Positions 1-5,471 of a stretch of 5,475 nucleotides of DNA are shown here, one piece after another. This stretch comes from Natronomonas sp. (lineage in GTDB: Archaea > Halobacteriota > Halobacteria > Halobacteriales > Haloarculaceae): positions 1 to 5,475 of the forward strand of contig SLIW01000552.1 of the NCBI GenBank assembly GCA_007135435.1, written 5' to 3'. A program made the position numbers and the translations under genes. Each line of letters begins with the position of its first letter. Within the stretch, counting starts at the first letter, position 1. A model generated the notes under the pieces. It worked only from the letters and a program-made list of their open reading frames with translations, searched no databases and had not been told where the DNA came from.

Positions 1-904
1 CCTCGACGACGTCGCCGACGGCCTCGTTGAACTCGTCGGGCTCGCGGTAGACCAGGGCGTAGTCGACAAGCCGGGCGGTCGGCTCCAGCCCCGCCGACGC
101 GGCGGCGTCCTCGTCGGCGAGCAGCACACAGCCGGCGCCGTCGCTCAGCTTCGAGGCGTTCGCCGGCGTGACGGTGCCGTCCTCGCGGAAGGCCGCCGGG
201 AGTGCCGCGAGGTCCTCCATCGTCGAGTCAGGTCGCGGTCCCTCGTCGGTGTCGACGGCCCCGTCGCCGGTTCCGTCGCCGGTCTCGACCGGGACGATCT
301 CGTCGTCGAAGACGCCGCCGTCGATGGCCTCCGCCGCCCGTCGGTGGCTCTCGAGGGCGTACTCGTCCTGGCGCTCCCGCGAGAGGTCGTAGGTCCCTCC
401 CTGGCGGTCAACGAGCCGCTCGGCGATCTCGCCCATGTGGACGTCGAGGTTGACGTCCCACAGGGAGTCGAGGATCATCGAGTCCTTCAGGGTGACGTCG
501 CCGTGGCGGGTGCCCTTGCGGTGGTCCGGGAGGATCCAGGGGGCGTTCGTCATCGACTCGAAACCGCCGGCGACCGCGAAGTCGGCGCGCCCGGCGTCGA
601 TCCGGTCGGCCGCGAGCGCGATCGCCCGGACCCCTGACCCGGAGGCCTCGTTGACCGTCGTGACGGGGGTCGAGTCGGGGAGCGACGAGCTGATCACCGC
701 CTGCCTGGCGGGCACCTGGCCGATCCCCGCCTGGATGGCGTTGCCCATGCTCACCCAGTCGACGCGGTCGGCGGGGAGGTCGGTGCGCTCGACCAGCCCG
801 TCGAGGGCCGTCGTGGCGAGTTCGGTCGCCGAGACGTCGGCGAGCGATCCGAGGAGCGTGCCGTGTGGCGTGCGGACGCCGTCGATGAGTACGGTGTTCG
901 ACAT
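1..904 (-). CDS. Thiolase (acetyl-CoA C-acyltransferase), haloarchaeal Ser-type catalytic subunit, 3'-truncated by window edge
   Basis: Predicted cytoplasmic enzyme that condenses or thiolytically cleaves 3-ketoacyl-CoA. It starts MSNTVLIDGVRTPHGTLLGS, a typical thiolase N-terminus (the I-x-x-x-RTP block). Further family blocks are the MGNAIQAGIGQVPARQ region (residues 53-68), the nucleophile loop TVNEASGSGVRAI (83-95), AGGFESMTNAPW, the EGPRPDSTMEDLAAL segment with FREDGTVTPANASKLSDGAG, and then the start of the C-terminal half. About 301 residues are present. Thiolases are usually near 390, so the C-terminal His and Cys motifs lie outside the window. The residue at the usual Cys nucleophile is Ser88 (codon at 641-643, complement). 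Ser-His-His active sites have been reported for haloarchaeal PhaA/BktB-type ketothiolases, whose catalytic subunit pairs with a small OB-fold subunit encoded next to it. Such a partner would lie beyond the left edge. The start was chosen because this ATG gives the exact family N-terminus. The gene is divergent from the oxidase at 1143. Alternatives within the family are acetoacetyl-CoA thiolase, longer-chain ketothiolase or an SCP2-like thiolase; substrate range cannot be read from the sequence. Confidence 0.93.
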   Translation of the reverse strand, partial: MSNTVLIDGVRTPHGTLLGSLADVSATELATTALDGLVERTDLPADRVDWVSMGNAIQAGIGQVPARQAVISSSLPDSTPVTTVNEASGSGVRAIALAADRIDAGRADFAVAGGFESMTNAPWILPDHRKGTRHGDVTLKDSMILDSLWDVNLDVHMGEIAERLVDRQGGTYDLSRERQDEYALESHRRAAEAIDGGVFDDEIVPVETGDGTGDGAVDTDEGPRPDSTMEDLAALPAAFREDGTVTPANASKLSDGAGCVLLADEDAAASAGLEPTARLVDYALVYREPDEFNEAVGDVVE

Positions 905-940
905 GGTTCGGTTGAAGGGGGACGGCCGATCTGGACTGCT

Positions 941-1020
941 TCGTAGTGGGACGGACCGTCTCGTGGTGGGACGGACCGTCTCGTGGTCGGATAGACCGTC
1001 TCGTAGTCATACGGACGCGC
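941..1020. repeat. Four contiguous 20-bp tandem repeats in the divergent intergenic region
   Basis: Units lie at 941-960, 961-980, 981-1000 and 1001-1020, all starting TCGT(A/G)GT. Units 1 and 2 differ at a single base (TCGTAGTGGGACGGACCGTC versus TCGTGGTGGGACGGACCGTC). Unit 3 has three or so further changes, and unit 4 keeps the TCGTAGT head and ACGGAC core but is more diverged. A still weaker relative may sit at about 1029-1050 (CCGTAGTTCATCC...GTCCGTG). Units 1 and 2 contain the near-palindrome GACGG-A-CCGTC. The 20-bp period is close to two helical turns, so equivalent bases face the same side of the DNA. The array ends 37 nt before the thiolase start and lies about 94 nt upstream of the oxidase TATA-like element. 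It may be an array of binding sites for a regulator acting on one or both genes; that is inference. Confidence 0.85.
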
Positions 1021-1110
1021 TCCATCCCCGTAGTTCATCCGGGTCCGTGCACTCCGGTCGTCGACTCCGCGTCCCGGCACGTCAACCGACAGCCCGTGTG
1101 GGGGAGCAGA

Positions 1111-1142
1111 GCGTTTATTCGCCTGCAGTGGGTGGTGTGCAC
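1111..1142 (+). promoter_or_regulatory. Probable archaeal promoter (TATA-like element) of the FAD/Fe-S oxidase gene
   Basis: An AT-rich hexamer TTTATT (1114-1119) sits in an otherwise GC-rich stretch, preceded by the purine-rich AGCAGAG at a position suitable for a BRE. Its centre is about 26 nt before the ATG at 1143, so transcription would begin at or next to the start codon, giving a leaderless or nearly leaderless mRNA as is common in haloarchaea. No Shine-Dalgarno sequence is seen just before this ATG, which agrees. No comparably clear TATA element is visible for the divergent thiolase. Confidence 0.6.
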
Positions 1143-4100
1143 ATGGCTGTCGAGGACCGGTTCTACGATCCCGAGGGGCTCGAAACGTCCGCCGAGACGC
1201 TCGGCCACGCCCGGCCCGACGTCGAGGCGTACGCCGCGCTGGCGAGCGACCTGCGGGCCCGCGTCTCGGGCGACGTCCAGTTCGACGAGTACGCCCAGAT
1301 CCTGTACGCCAGCGACGGGAGCATCTACCAGGCGCGGCCGGCGGGCGTCGTCTGTCCGGAGGACGTCGACGACGTCCAGGCGGCGGTCCGGGTCGCGGCC
1401 GACCACGAGGTGCCGATCCTCCCCCGCGGGGCGGGCTCGTCGCTGGCCGGCCAGGCGGTCGGCCCCGGCTGCGTGGTCCTCGACTTCACCCGCTACATGG
1501 ACGACATCGTCGACGTCTCGCCCGACGAGCGGCGCGCGACGGTCCAGCCCGGCGTCGTCCAGGACCACCTGGACGCCGCCCTCGCCGACCACGGCATCAA
1601 GTTCGCGCCGGACCCGGCGTCGTCGAACCGGGCGACCGTCGGCGGCGGCATCGGGAACAACTCCACGGGCGCGCACTCGGTCCGCTACGGCATCACCGAC
1701 GCCTACACCGAGGAGCTGCAGGTCGTCCTCGCCGACGGCTCGCTGATCCACACCCGGGAGGTCGTCCTCGACTCCCCCGAGTACGACGAACTCGTCGAGG
1801 GCGACGACCTCGAGGCGCAGATCTACCGGGAGGTCCGGAGGCTTGTCGAGGAGAACGCCGCGGAGATCGAGGCGCGCTACCCGACGCTGAAGCGGTCCGT
1901 CTCGGGCTACAACCTCCAGAAGGTGATCTCCGAGAACGACGACGGCGAGGAGGTCGTCAACCTGTCGAAGCTGTTCGTCGGCGCGGAGGGGAGCCTGGGC
2001 GTGGTCGTCGAGGCGACCGTCTCGCTCGTCACCAAGCCCGACGAGACGGCGGTGGCGCTGTACTGCTTCGACGACCTCATCGACGCGCTCCGGGCGGTCC
2101 CGGAGGCGCTCGAGTACCCCGTCAGCGCCGTCGAGCTGATGGACGACGAGGTGTTCCGGCTGGCCCGCGAGTCGGACGGCTACGCCGAGTACGCCGCGCC
2201 CATCCCCGACGGGACCGCGGCGGCGCTCATGCTCGAGTGGGACGACGAGCTCGTCCCCGCCGGCGGGGTCGACGGGGCCGGTGGGGCCGACAGGACCGGT
2301 GGGGTCGACGGGGCCGGTGGGGCCGACAGGACCGGTGCGGTCGACGGGGTCGACGGTGCGGACGGGGTCGACGGGGGCGATCAGCGGGCGGCGTTCGAGG
2401 CGGCCGTCGCGGACACGAACGAGCGGTTCCTGGAGGCGGGCGACGCCTTCGAGGTCATCGAGGCCTACACCGACGACGACCAGTCGCGCCTCTGGAAGCT
2501 CCGGAAGGCCGCCATCCCCCTGCTGATGAGCCTCGAGGGCGACCCCAAGCCGTACCCGTTCATCGAGGACGCGACCGTTCCCCCGGAGGAGCTCGCCGAG
2601 TACGTCGGGAAGTTCGAGGACGTCCTGGAGGACCACGGCACCACCGCCGCCTACTTCGCCCACGCGGGCTCGGGGACGCTGCACATCCGGCCCATCCTCA
2701 ACCTGAAGGACGCCGACGACATCCAGGCGATGCACTCGATCACCGACGACGTGACCGACCTGGTCCTCGAGCACCACGGCGCCTTCTCCGGCGAGCACGG
2801 CGACGGGATGGCCCGCACGGAGTTCAACCCGAAGATGTACGGCGAGCAGCTCTGGACGGCGTTCAAGGAGCTCAAGACCGCGTTCGACCCCGAGTGGCTC
2901 ATGCACCCCGGCAACGTCGTCTACCGCGACGGCCCGGACGACGTCGGCCCCGACAACGACCGCGGGGTCGGCGCCGACATGCGCGAGCACCTCCGCTACG
3001 GGGCGGACTACCAGTCGATCGAGCCCCAGACCGCCCTCGACTTCGACGACGAGGGCGGCTTCTCCCACCTCGTCGAGCTCTGCAACGGCTGCGGGACCTG
3101 CCGGCAGACCGACTCGGACACGATGTGTCCGACCTACCGCGCCTCCAAGGAGGAGGTCCAGACGACCCGGGGCCGGGCGAACATGCTCCGGGCGGCGATC
3201 TCCGGCGAGCTCGACGACGAGGTGCTCCACTCGGACCGCTTCCAGGAGGAGGTCCTGGACCTCTGTGTCGGGTGCAAGGGCTGCAAGAACGACTGCCCGA
3301 CCGGCGTCGACATGGCGAAGCTGAAGGCCGAGGTCAAGCACCAGCACCACCAGAAGGAGGGCTCGGGACTGCGCGAGCGGTTCTTCGCGGACATCGATCG
3401 CTTCTCGGCGCTTGGGAGCGCCCTGGCACCGCTTTCGAACCTCGGCCTGAAGCTGCCCGGCGCCCGCACCGTCATGGAGCGGACCCTCGGCGTCGCCGCC
3501 GCCAGGGAGCTGCCGACCTTCACCCGCGAGAGCCTCGAGGACTGGTTCGAGTCGCGCGGCGGCCCCGCCGTCCCCGCCGCCGAGGCCGACCACAGGGTGC
3601 TGCTGTTCCCCGACACGTTCACCAACTACAGCCACCCGGCGCCGGGCAAGGCGGCCGTCAGGGTGCTGGAGGCCGCCGGGGTCCACGTCGACCTCCCGGC
3701 CGAGGTCGAGGCCAGCGGCCGGGCCGCCTACTCGCTGGGCTTCCTGGACACCGCCCGCGAGCGCGCCGAGCACAACGTCGCGACGCTGCGGCCCTACGTC
3801 GACGACGGCTACGCGGTCGTCTTCGTCGAACCCTCCGACGCGGTCATGTTCCAGGACGAGTACCGGTACCTGCTCGGCGGGGAGGACGTCGACGCGGTCT
3901 CCAGTTCCGCGTTCGGCGTCATGGAGTACCTCGACCGGGTCCGCCTCGACGAGGCGCTGTCGTTCGAGGCGCCCGACACCTCGCTCACCTACCACGGCCA
4001 CTGCAACCAGAAGGCGGTGAACACCGACCACCACGCCGTGGGTGTCCTCCGCCGGGCGGGCTACGAGGTCGATCCCCTCGATTCGGGCTGCTGTGGGATG

Positions 4101-4301
4101 GCCGGCTCGTTCGGCTACGAGGCGGAGCACTACGAGATCTCGCAGGCGATCGGGCGGATCCTCTTCCGGCAGGTCGAGCGGTCGCCGGGCGAGCAGGTGA
4201 CCGCGCCGGGGGCCTCCTGTCGGTCCCAGCTCGGCGATCGGCCCGGCGAGGCGAAGCCGCCGCACCCGATCGAGCTGGTCGCCGACGCGGTCGCGAGGTG
4301 A
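1143..4301 (+). CDS. Fused FAD-binding and iron-sulfur oxidoreductase, YdiJ / D-2-hydroxyacid dehydrogenase type (GlcD-GlcF-like fusion), 1052 aa
   Basis: Predicted flavoprotein dehydrogenase for a D-2-hydroxyacid, passing electrons from FAD through Fe-S centres to an acceptor. Domains in order: (1) PCMH-type FAD-binding domain, about 50-295, with [14 protein letters not shown] (94-107), [20 protein letters not shown] (157-176) and [20 protein letters not shown] (276-295); (2) FAD-linked oxidase C-terminal domain, about 300-620, with [11 protein letters not shown] from His507 and GEHGDG (550-555); (3) two-cluster ferredoxin-like domain with Cys647, 650, 653, 662 (then PTYRAS and TTRGRAN) and Cys708, 711, 714, 718; (4) Cys-rich CCG-type domain, about 820-1050, with DTFTNY (from 824), HGHCNQKA (Cys954), GCCG (Cys983/984) and GASCRSQ (Cys1026). 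The MCP-TYRAS...TRGRAN block is characteristic of the approximately 1000-residue YdiJ family (E. coli YdiJ is about 1018 aa). No transmembrane segment or signal peptide is seen, so it is probably cytoplasmic or peripherally membrane-bound. The ATG at 1143 was chosen because of the TATA-like element just upstream; the open frame continues upstream but runs antisense to the thiolase. Oddities are a low-complexity insert at residues 375-413 and Asp899 in an EPSD motif where relatives usually have Cys. Candidate substrates are D-lactate, D-2-hydroxyglutarate and glycolate; the sequence does not decide among them. Confidence 0.93.
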   Translation: MAVEDRFYDPEGLETSAETLGHARPDVEAYAALASDLRARVSGDVQFDEYAQILYASDGSIYQARPAGVVCPEDVDDVQAAVRVAADHEVPILPRGAGSSLAGQAVGPGCVVLDFTRYMDDIVDVSPDERRATVQPGVVQDHLDAALADHGIKFAPDPASSNRATVGGGIGNNSTGAHSVRYGITDAYTEELQVVLADGSLIHTREVVLDSPEYDELVEGDDLEAQIYREVRRLVEENAAEIEARYPTLKRSVSGYNLQKVISENDDGEEVVNLSKLFVGAEGSLGVVVEATVSLVTKPDETAVALYCFDDLIDALRAVPEALEYPVSAVELMDDEVFRLARESDGYAEYAAPIPDGTAAALMLEWDDELVPAGGVDGAGGADRTGGVDGAGGADRTGAVDGVDGADGVDGGDQRAAFEAAVADTNERFLEAGDAFEVIEAYTDDDQSRLWKLRKAAIPLLMSLEGDPKPYPFIEDATVPPEELAEYVGKFEDVLEDHGTTAAYFAHAGSGTLHIRPILNLKDADDIQAMHSITDDVTDLVLEHHGAFSGEHGDGMARTEFNPKMYGEQLWTAFKELKTAFDPEWLMHPGNVVYRDGPDDVGPDNDRGVGADMREHLRYGADYQSIEPQTALDFDDEGGFSHLVELCNGCGTCRQTDSDTMCPTYRASKEEVQTTRGRANMLRAAISGELDDEVLHSDRFQEEVLDLCVGCKGCKNDCPTGVDMAKLKAEVKHQHHQKEGSGLRERFFADIDRFSALGSALAPLSNLGLKLPGARTVMERTLGVAAARELPTFTRESLEDWFESRGGPAVPAAEADHRVLLFPDTFTNYSHPAPGKAAVRVLEAAGVHVDLPAEVEASGRAAYSLGFLDTARERAEHNVATLRPYVDDGYAVVFVEPSDAVMFQDEYRYLLGGEDVDAVSSSAFGVMEYLDRVRLDEALSFEAPDTSLTYHGHCNQKAVNTDHHAVGVLRRAGYEVDPLDSGCCGMAGSFGYEAEHYEISQAIGRILFRQVERSPGEQVTAPGASCRSQLGDRPGEAKPPHPIELVADAVAR
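2265..2381 (+). repeat. Low-complexity insert in the oxidase: two identical 36-bp tandem units plus degenerate GTCGACGG-rich tail
   Basis: Positions 2265-2300 and 2301-2336 are identical 36-bp units, each encoding the 12 residues [12 protein letters not shown]. Each unit itself looks like two diverged 18-bp halves (GGGGTCGACGGGGCCGGT and GGGGCCGACAGGACCGGT). A degenerate continuation to 2381 encodes [15 protein letters not shown]. The array therefore forms residues 375-413 of the oxidase. It falls between the conserved strand ALMLEWDDE and the helix beginning QRAAFEAAV, so it is probably a flexible, acidic, Gly-rich surface loop. The period is a multiple of three, so copy-number changes would keep the reading frame. 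It probably arose by slippage or unequal recombination. Confidence 0.9.
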
Positions 4302-4308
4302 CGGGGTC

Positions 4309-4313
4309 GGAGG
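4309..4313 (+). promoter_or_regulatory. Shine-Dalgarno sequence of the cyclophilin-like gene
   Basis: GGAGG lies 3 nt before the ATG at 4317, within the 15-nt gap after the oxidase stop codon. It supports this start and translation from a polycistronic mRNA with the oxidase gene. The spacing is on the short side. Confidence 0.6.
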
Positions 4314-4316
4314 ACG

Positions 4317-4694
4317 ATGGACGACCCTGACCTCCACATCGACGTCGACGGCCGCGAGCTGTCCGCGCGGTGGACCGACGACGCCCCGGAGACCCGCGAG
4401 GCCATCGAGGCCGCGCTGCCACTGTCCGGCGAGGCGAACCGCTGGGGCGACGAGCTGTACTTCAGGACCCCGGTCGACATCCGTGCCGAGAACGCCCGCG
4501 AGGAGGTCCCCGTCGGCGCCGTCGCCTACTGGCCGCAGGGCAACGCCCTCTGTCTGTTCTGGGGACCGACCCCCGCGAGCGTCGGGGACGAGCCGCGGGC
4601 GGCGTCGCCGGTGAACGTCGTCGCGATGGTCGACGACGTCTCGGCGCTGGAGGGGCTCGAGGGCGGCGCGACGGTGACGGTTCGGACGGGCTGA
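4317..4694 (+). CDS. Cyclophilin-like fold protein of the TM1367 family (Cyclophil_like, formerly DUF369), 125 aa
   Basis: Small acidic, predicted soluble protein with the conserved blocks of the TM1367-like family: GEANRWGDELYF (38-49), VGAVAYWPQGNALCLFWGPT (66-85) and DEPRAASPVNVV (91-102). Structures of this family show a cyclophilin-type beta-barrel. To my knowledge a biochemical role has not been established, and peptidyl-prolyl isomerase activity should not be assumed. The length is typical and the gene looks complete. It starts 15 nt after the stop of the fused oxidase with a GGAGG just before the ATG, so co-transcription is likely, perhaps with a role as a folding or accessory factor for that enzyme (inference from position only). 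Codon use matches the oxidase gene. No transmembrane segment or signal sequence is seen. The single Cys (residue 79) lies in the conserved central block. Family assignment is strong; function is unknown. Confidence 0.88.
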   Translation: MDDPDLHIDVDGRELSARWTDDAPETREAIEAALPLSGEANRWGDELYFRTPVDIRAENAREEVPVGAVAYWPQGNALCLFWGPTPASVGDEPRAASPVNVVAMVDDVSALEGLEGGATVTVRTG

Positions 4695-4716
4695 GGGCAC
4701 GCTCCGGGCACGCTCC
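4695..4716 (+). repeat. 11-bp direct tandem duplication just after the cyclophilin-like gene
   Basis: GGGCACGCTCC occurs twice without a gap (4695-4705 and 4706-4716), followed by a partial third copy GGGCTC. It starts on the base after the TGA stop. CTGAG (4691-4695) and CTCAG (4719-4723) could pair across it as a weak 5-bp stem. No T-rich tract follows closely, so a terminator is not supported. It is most likely a slippage product in non-coding sequence. Confidence 0.75.
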
Positions 4717-4764
4717 GGGCTCAGGGAGGCGTCTCGGGGTGGTGGATCGACTATGTGACCCAGT

Positions 4765-4782
4765 TCATCAATAAAATGATGA
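4765..4782. repeat. Perfect AT-rich inverted repeat (6-bp arms, 6-nt loop)
   Basis: TCATCA-ATAAAA-TGATGA forms a perfect dyad 70 nt after the cyclophilin-like stop, in the AT-enriched part of the intergenic region. A second, smaller dyad GTGA-ATA-TCAC follows at 4785-4795. It could be an operator for a dimeric regulator, part of a promoter (the ATAAAA centre resembles a TATA element), or a 3'-end hairpin of the oxidase operon. None of these is decided by the sequence. Confidence 0.6.
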
Positions 4783-5038
4783 CAGTGAATATCACGGTGT
4801 ACTTGCCTCCGCGTGTCCTTCTCTTGTTAACGATGCTACAGAAAAACACGACTACGTCGGTGGCCCCTCGAATCCGCTCTTCCCCCGGTGGAGCCTCCGC
4901 GACACGCAGTCTCGCCCCGTTCCATCGGTCGCGTGCTGGATCCTGGACGGGGCCGGCTCCCCGCGGTCACGACCGCGTTCCGGTCTGCCGGAGTGAACGG
5001 CCAGTCGACCGCAATGGGCTCAGCGAGGAACCAGCTTC

Positions 5039-5290
5039 ATGACGGACGATGATGGGCTCTATATCGAGTTCACCGTCCATGGGAACGCATCCGGTCACAT
5101 TACCAGCAATCTCGACGTACAGTACGATGGTATGGCGTCGACCGAGATCCACCACAGGATCTCGACGACCAAACGGGAGAACGAGGCCGAATCCAGGCGG
5201 AAGTTGCTCGAAGAGATCGTCATCGATCTCCCCGCAGACACGGCGGTGACGGCGGCAGAAATCCGTGAAGCACCGGTCATCGATACCTGA
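5039..5290 (+). CDS. Hypothetical small acidic protein, 83 aa
   Basis: I do not recognise a family. The product starts MTDDDGLYIEFTVHG and ends EIREAPVIDT. It is acidic overall, with a charged, probably helical middle (TTKRENEAESRRKLLEEIV, about residues 43-61) flanked by segments with beta-strand character. There is no Cys, transmembrane segment or signal peptide. In favour of coding: GC-biased third positions (about three quarters), G-rich first positions as in real genes, an acidic composition typical of haloarchaea, and a GAGGA about 9 nt before the ATG (5025-5029). Against: third-position GC is clearly lower than in the oxidase and cyclophilin-like genes, no family is recognised, and the opposite strand is also open. 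The lower GC suggests a gene of different origin, perhaps accessory. The large gap upstream (344 nt) argues that it is not part of the oxidase operon. Confidence 0.55.
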   Translation: MTDDDGLYIEFTVHGNASGHITSNLDVQYDGMASTEIHHRISTTKRENEAESRRKLLEEIVIDLPADTAVTAAEIREAPVIDT

Positions 5291-5305
5291 GTCACCGTTG
5301 TGACT
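5290..5305 (+). terminator. Possible hairpin terminator directly after the 83-aa gene
   Basis: AGTCAC-CGTT-GTGACT is a perfect 6-bp stem with a tetraloop, beginning on the last base of the stop codon. No oligo-T tract follows directly, so its role as a terminator is uncertain. Its first ten bases (AGTCACCGTT) recur at 5339-5348. Confidence 0.3.
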
Positions 5306-5355
5306 TCGCCGTCGACGCCGCCGTTTCGGAGCGTCATCAGTCACCGTTTGTCCAT

Positions 5356-5390
5356 CGTTCGTCGTTCGTCGTTCGTCGTTCGTCGTTCGT
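5356..5390. repeat. Five perfect tandem copies of the 7-mer CGTTCGT
   Basis: Units start at 5356, 5363, 5370, 5377 and 5384 and are identical; TTCGTCGG follows as a decayed edge. The array lies 65 nt after the stop of the 83-aa gene in apparently non-coding sequence. A 7-bp period is not a multiple of three, so copy-number change would shift any reading frame that crossed it. Perfect copies point to recent expansion by slippage. Confidence 0.92.
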
Positions 5391-5409
5391 TTCGTCGGAG
5401 GTCCCCCGA

Positions 5410-5427
5410 CACCAGTCATCGCTGGTG
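5410..5427. repeat. Inverted repeat CACCAG / CTGGTG flanked by C5 and G6 runs
   Basis: CACCAG (5410-5415) and CTGGTG (5422-5427) form a perfect 6-bp stem with loop TCATCG. Outside it, CCCCC (5403-5407) and GGGGGG (5440-5445) could pair to extend the structure with an internal loop. It may be a transcript-end structure or an operator upstream of whatever the TATA-like element at the right edge serves. Role not decided. Confidence 0.5.
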
Positions 5428-5459
5428 CTCGTCACTTGTGGGGGGCTCATCCACCGGCT

Positions 5460-5471
5460 AAAATATATTTT
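5460..5471. promoter_or_regulatory. AT-rich 12-bp palindrome, probable TATA element at the right edge
   Basis: AAAATATATTTT is perfectly self-complementary and stands out in GC-rich DNA. This is the strongest TATA-like sequence in the window. Rightward it would serve a gene starting outside the window. Leftward transcription would begin near 5438, where I see no convincing gene. Because the element is symmetric, its direction depends on flanking BRE sequence, which I cannot settle. Confidence 0.5.

Larger units (their letters stand above)
4695..5038. other. 344-nt intergenic stretch without a convincing gene; left part AT-enriched
   Basis: It contains an 11-bp tandem duplication right after the preceding stop (4695-4716) and an AT-enriched section at about 4743-4860 with an inverted repeat at 4765-4782 and a shorter dyad GTGA-ATA-TCAC at 4785-4795. 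The rest (about 4860-5038) is GC-rich and featureless to my reading. Open frames crossing it give Arg/Ser/Pro-rich products unlike the acidic proteins around, so I do not call a gene. A promoter for the small gene at 5039 or a non-coding RNA could lie here, but nothing in the sequence proves either. Confidence 0.6.

Noticed and set aside
941..1020. Possible CRISPR array
   Set aside because: The repeats are contiguous with no spacers between them, and no cas genes are present.
435..1142. Upstream in-frame extension of the oxidase, adding 236 residues
   Set aside because: It runs antisense to the thiolase and through the 20-bp repeats, has no family similarity, and the TATA-like element at 1114-1119 points to the ATG at 1143.
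2237..4330. 697-codon open frame on the plus strand in another phase within the oxidase
   Set aside because: The product is Arg/Gly/Pro-rich and it overlaps the well-supported oxidase frame; it is a GC-driven shadow.
1035..4700. Very long open frame (1221 codons) on the minus strand opposite the oxidase
   Set aside because: It is the mirror of a GC-rich, acidic-protein gene. Its product is Val/Arg/Asp/Gly-rich without any recognisable domain, while the plus strand carries many exact family motifs.
4755..5042. 95-codon plus-strand frame that would overlap the 83-aa gene start by ATGA
   Set aside because: The ATGA overlap is suggestive, but the product is Arg/Ser/Pro-rich and basic, shows no coding pattern, and begins within the AT-rich dyad region; not supported.
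5356..5390. Possible replication-origin or plasmid iteron array
   Set aside because: Seven-bp units are too short for iterons, no replication initiator gene or origin-recognition box is visible, and simple slippage explains the array.
4967..5419. 150-codon minus-strand frame opposite the 83-aa gene, with the AT palindrome at 5460 upstream of it
   Set aside because: It has a suitably placed TATA-like element, but the product has an Arg run (RRRRRR), its N-terminal part is translated from the 7-mer array, and base use by codon position favours the plus strand. It remains the main competitor.
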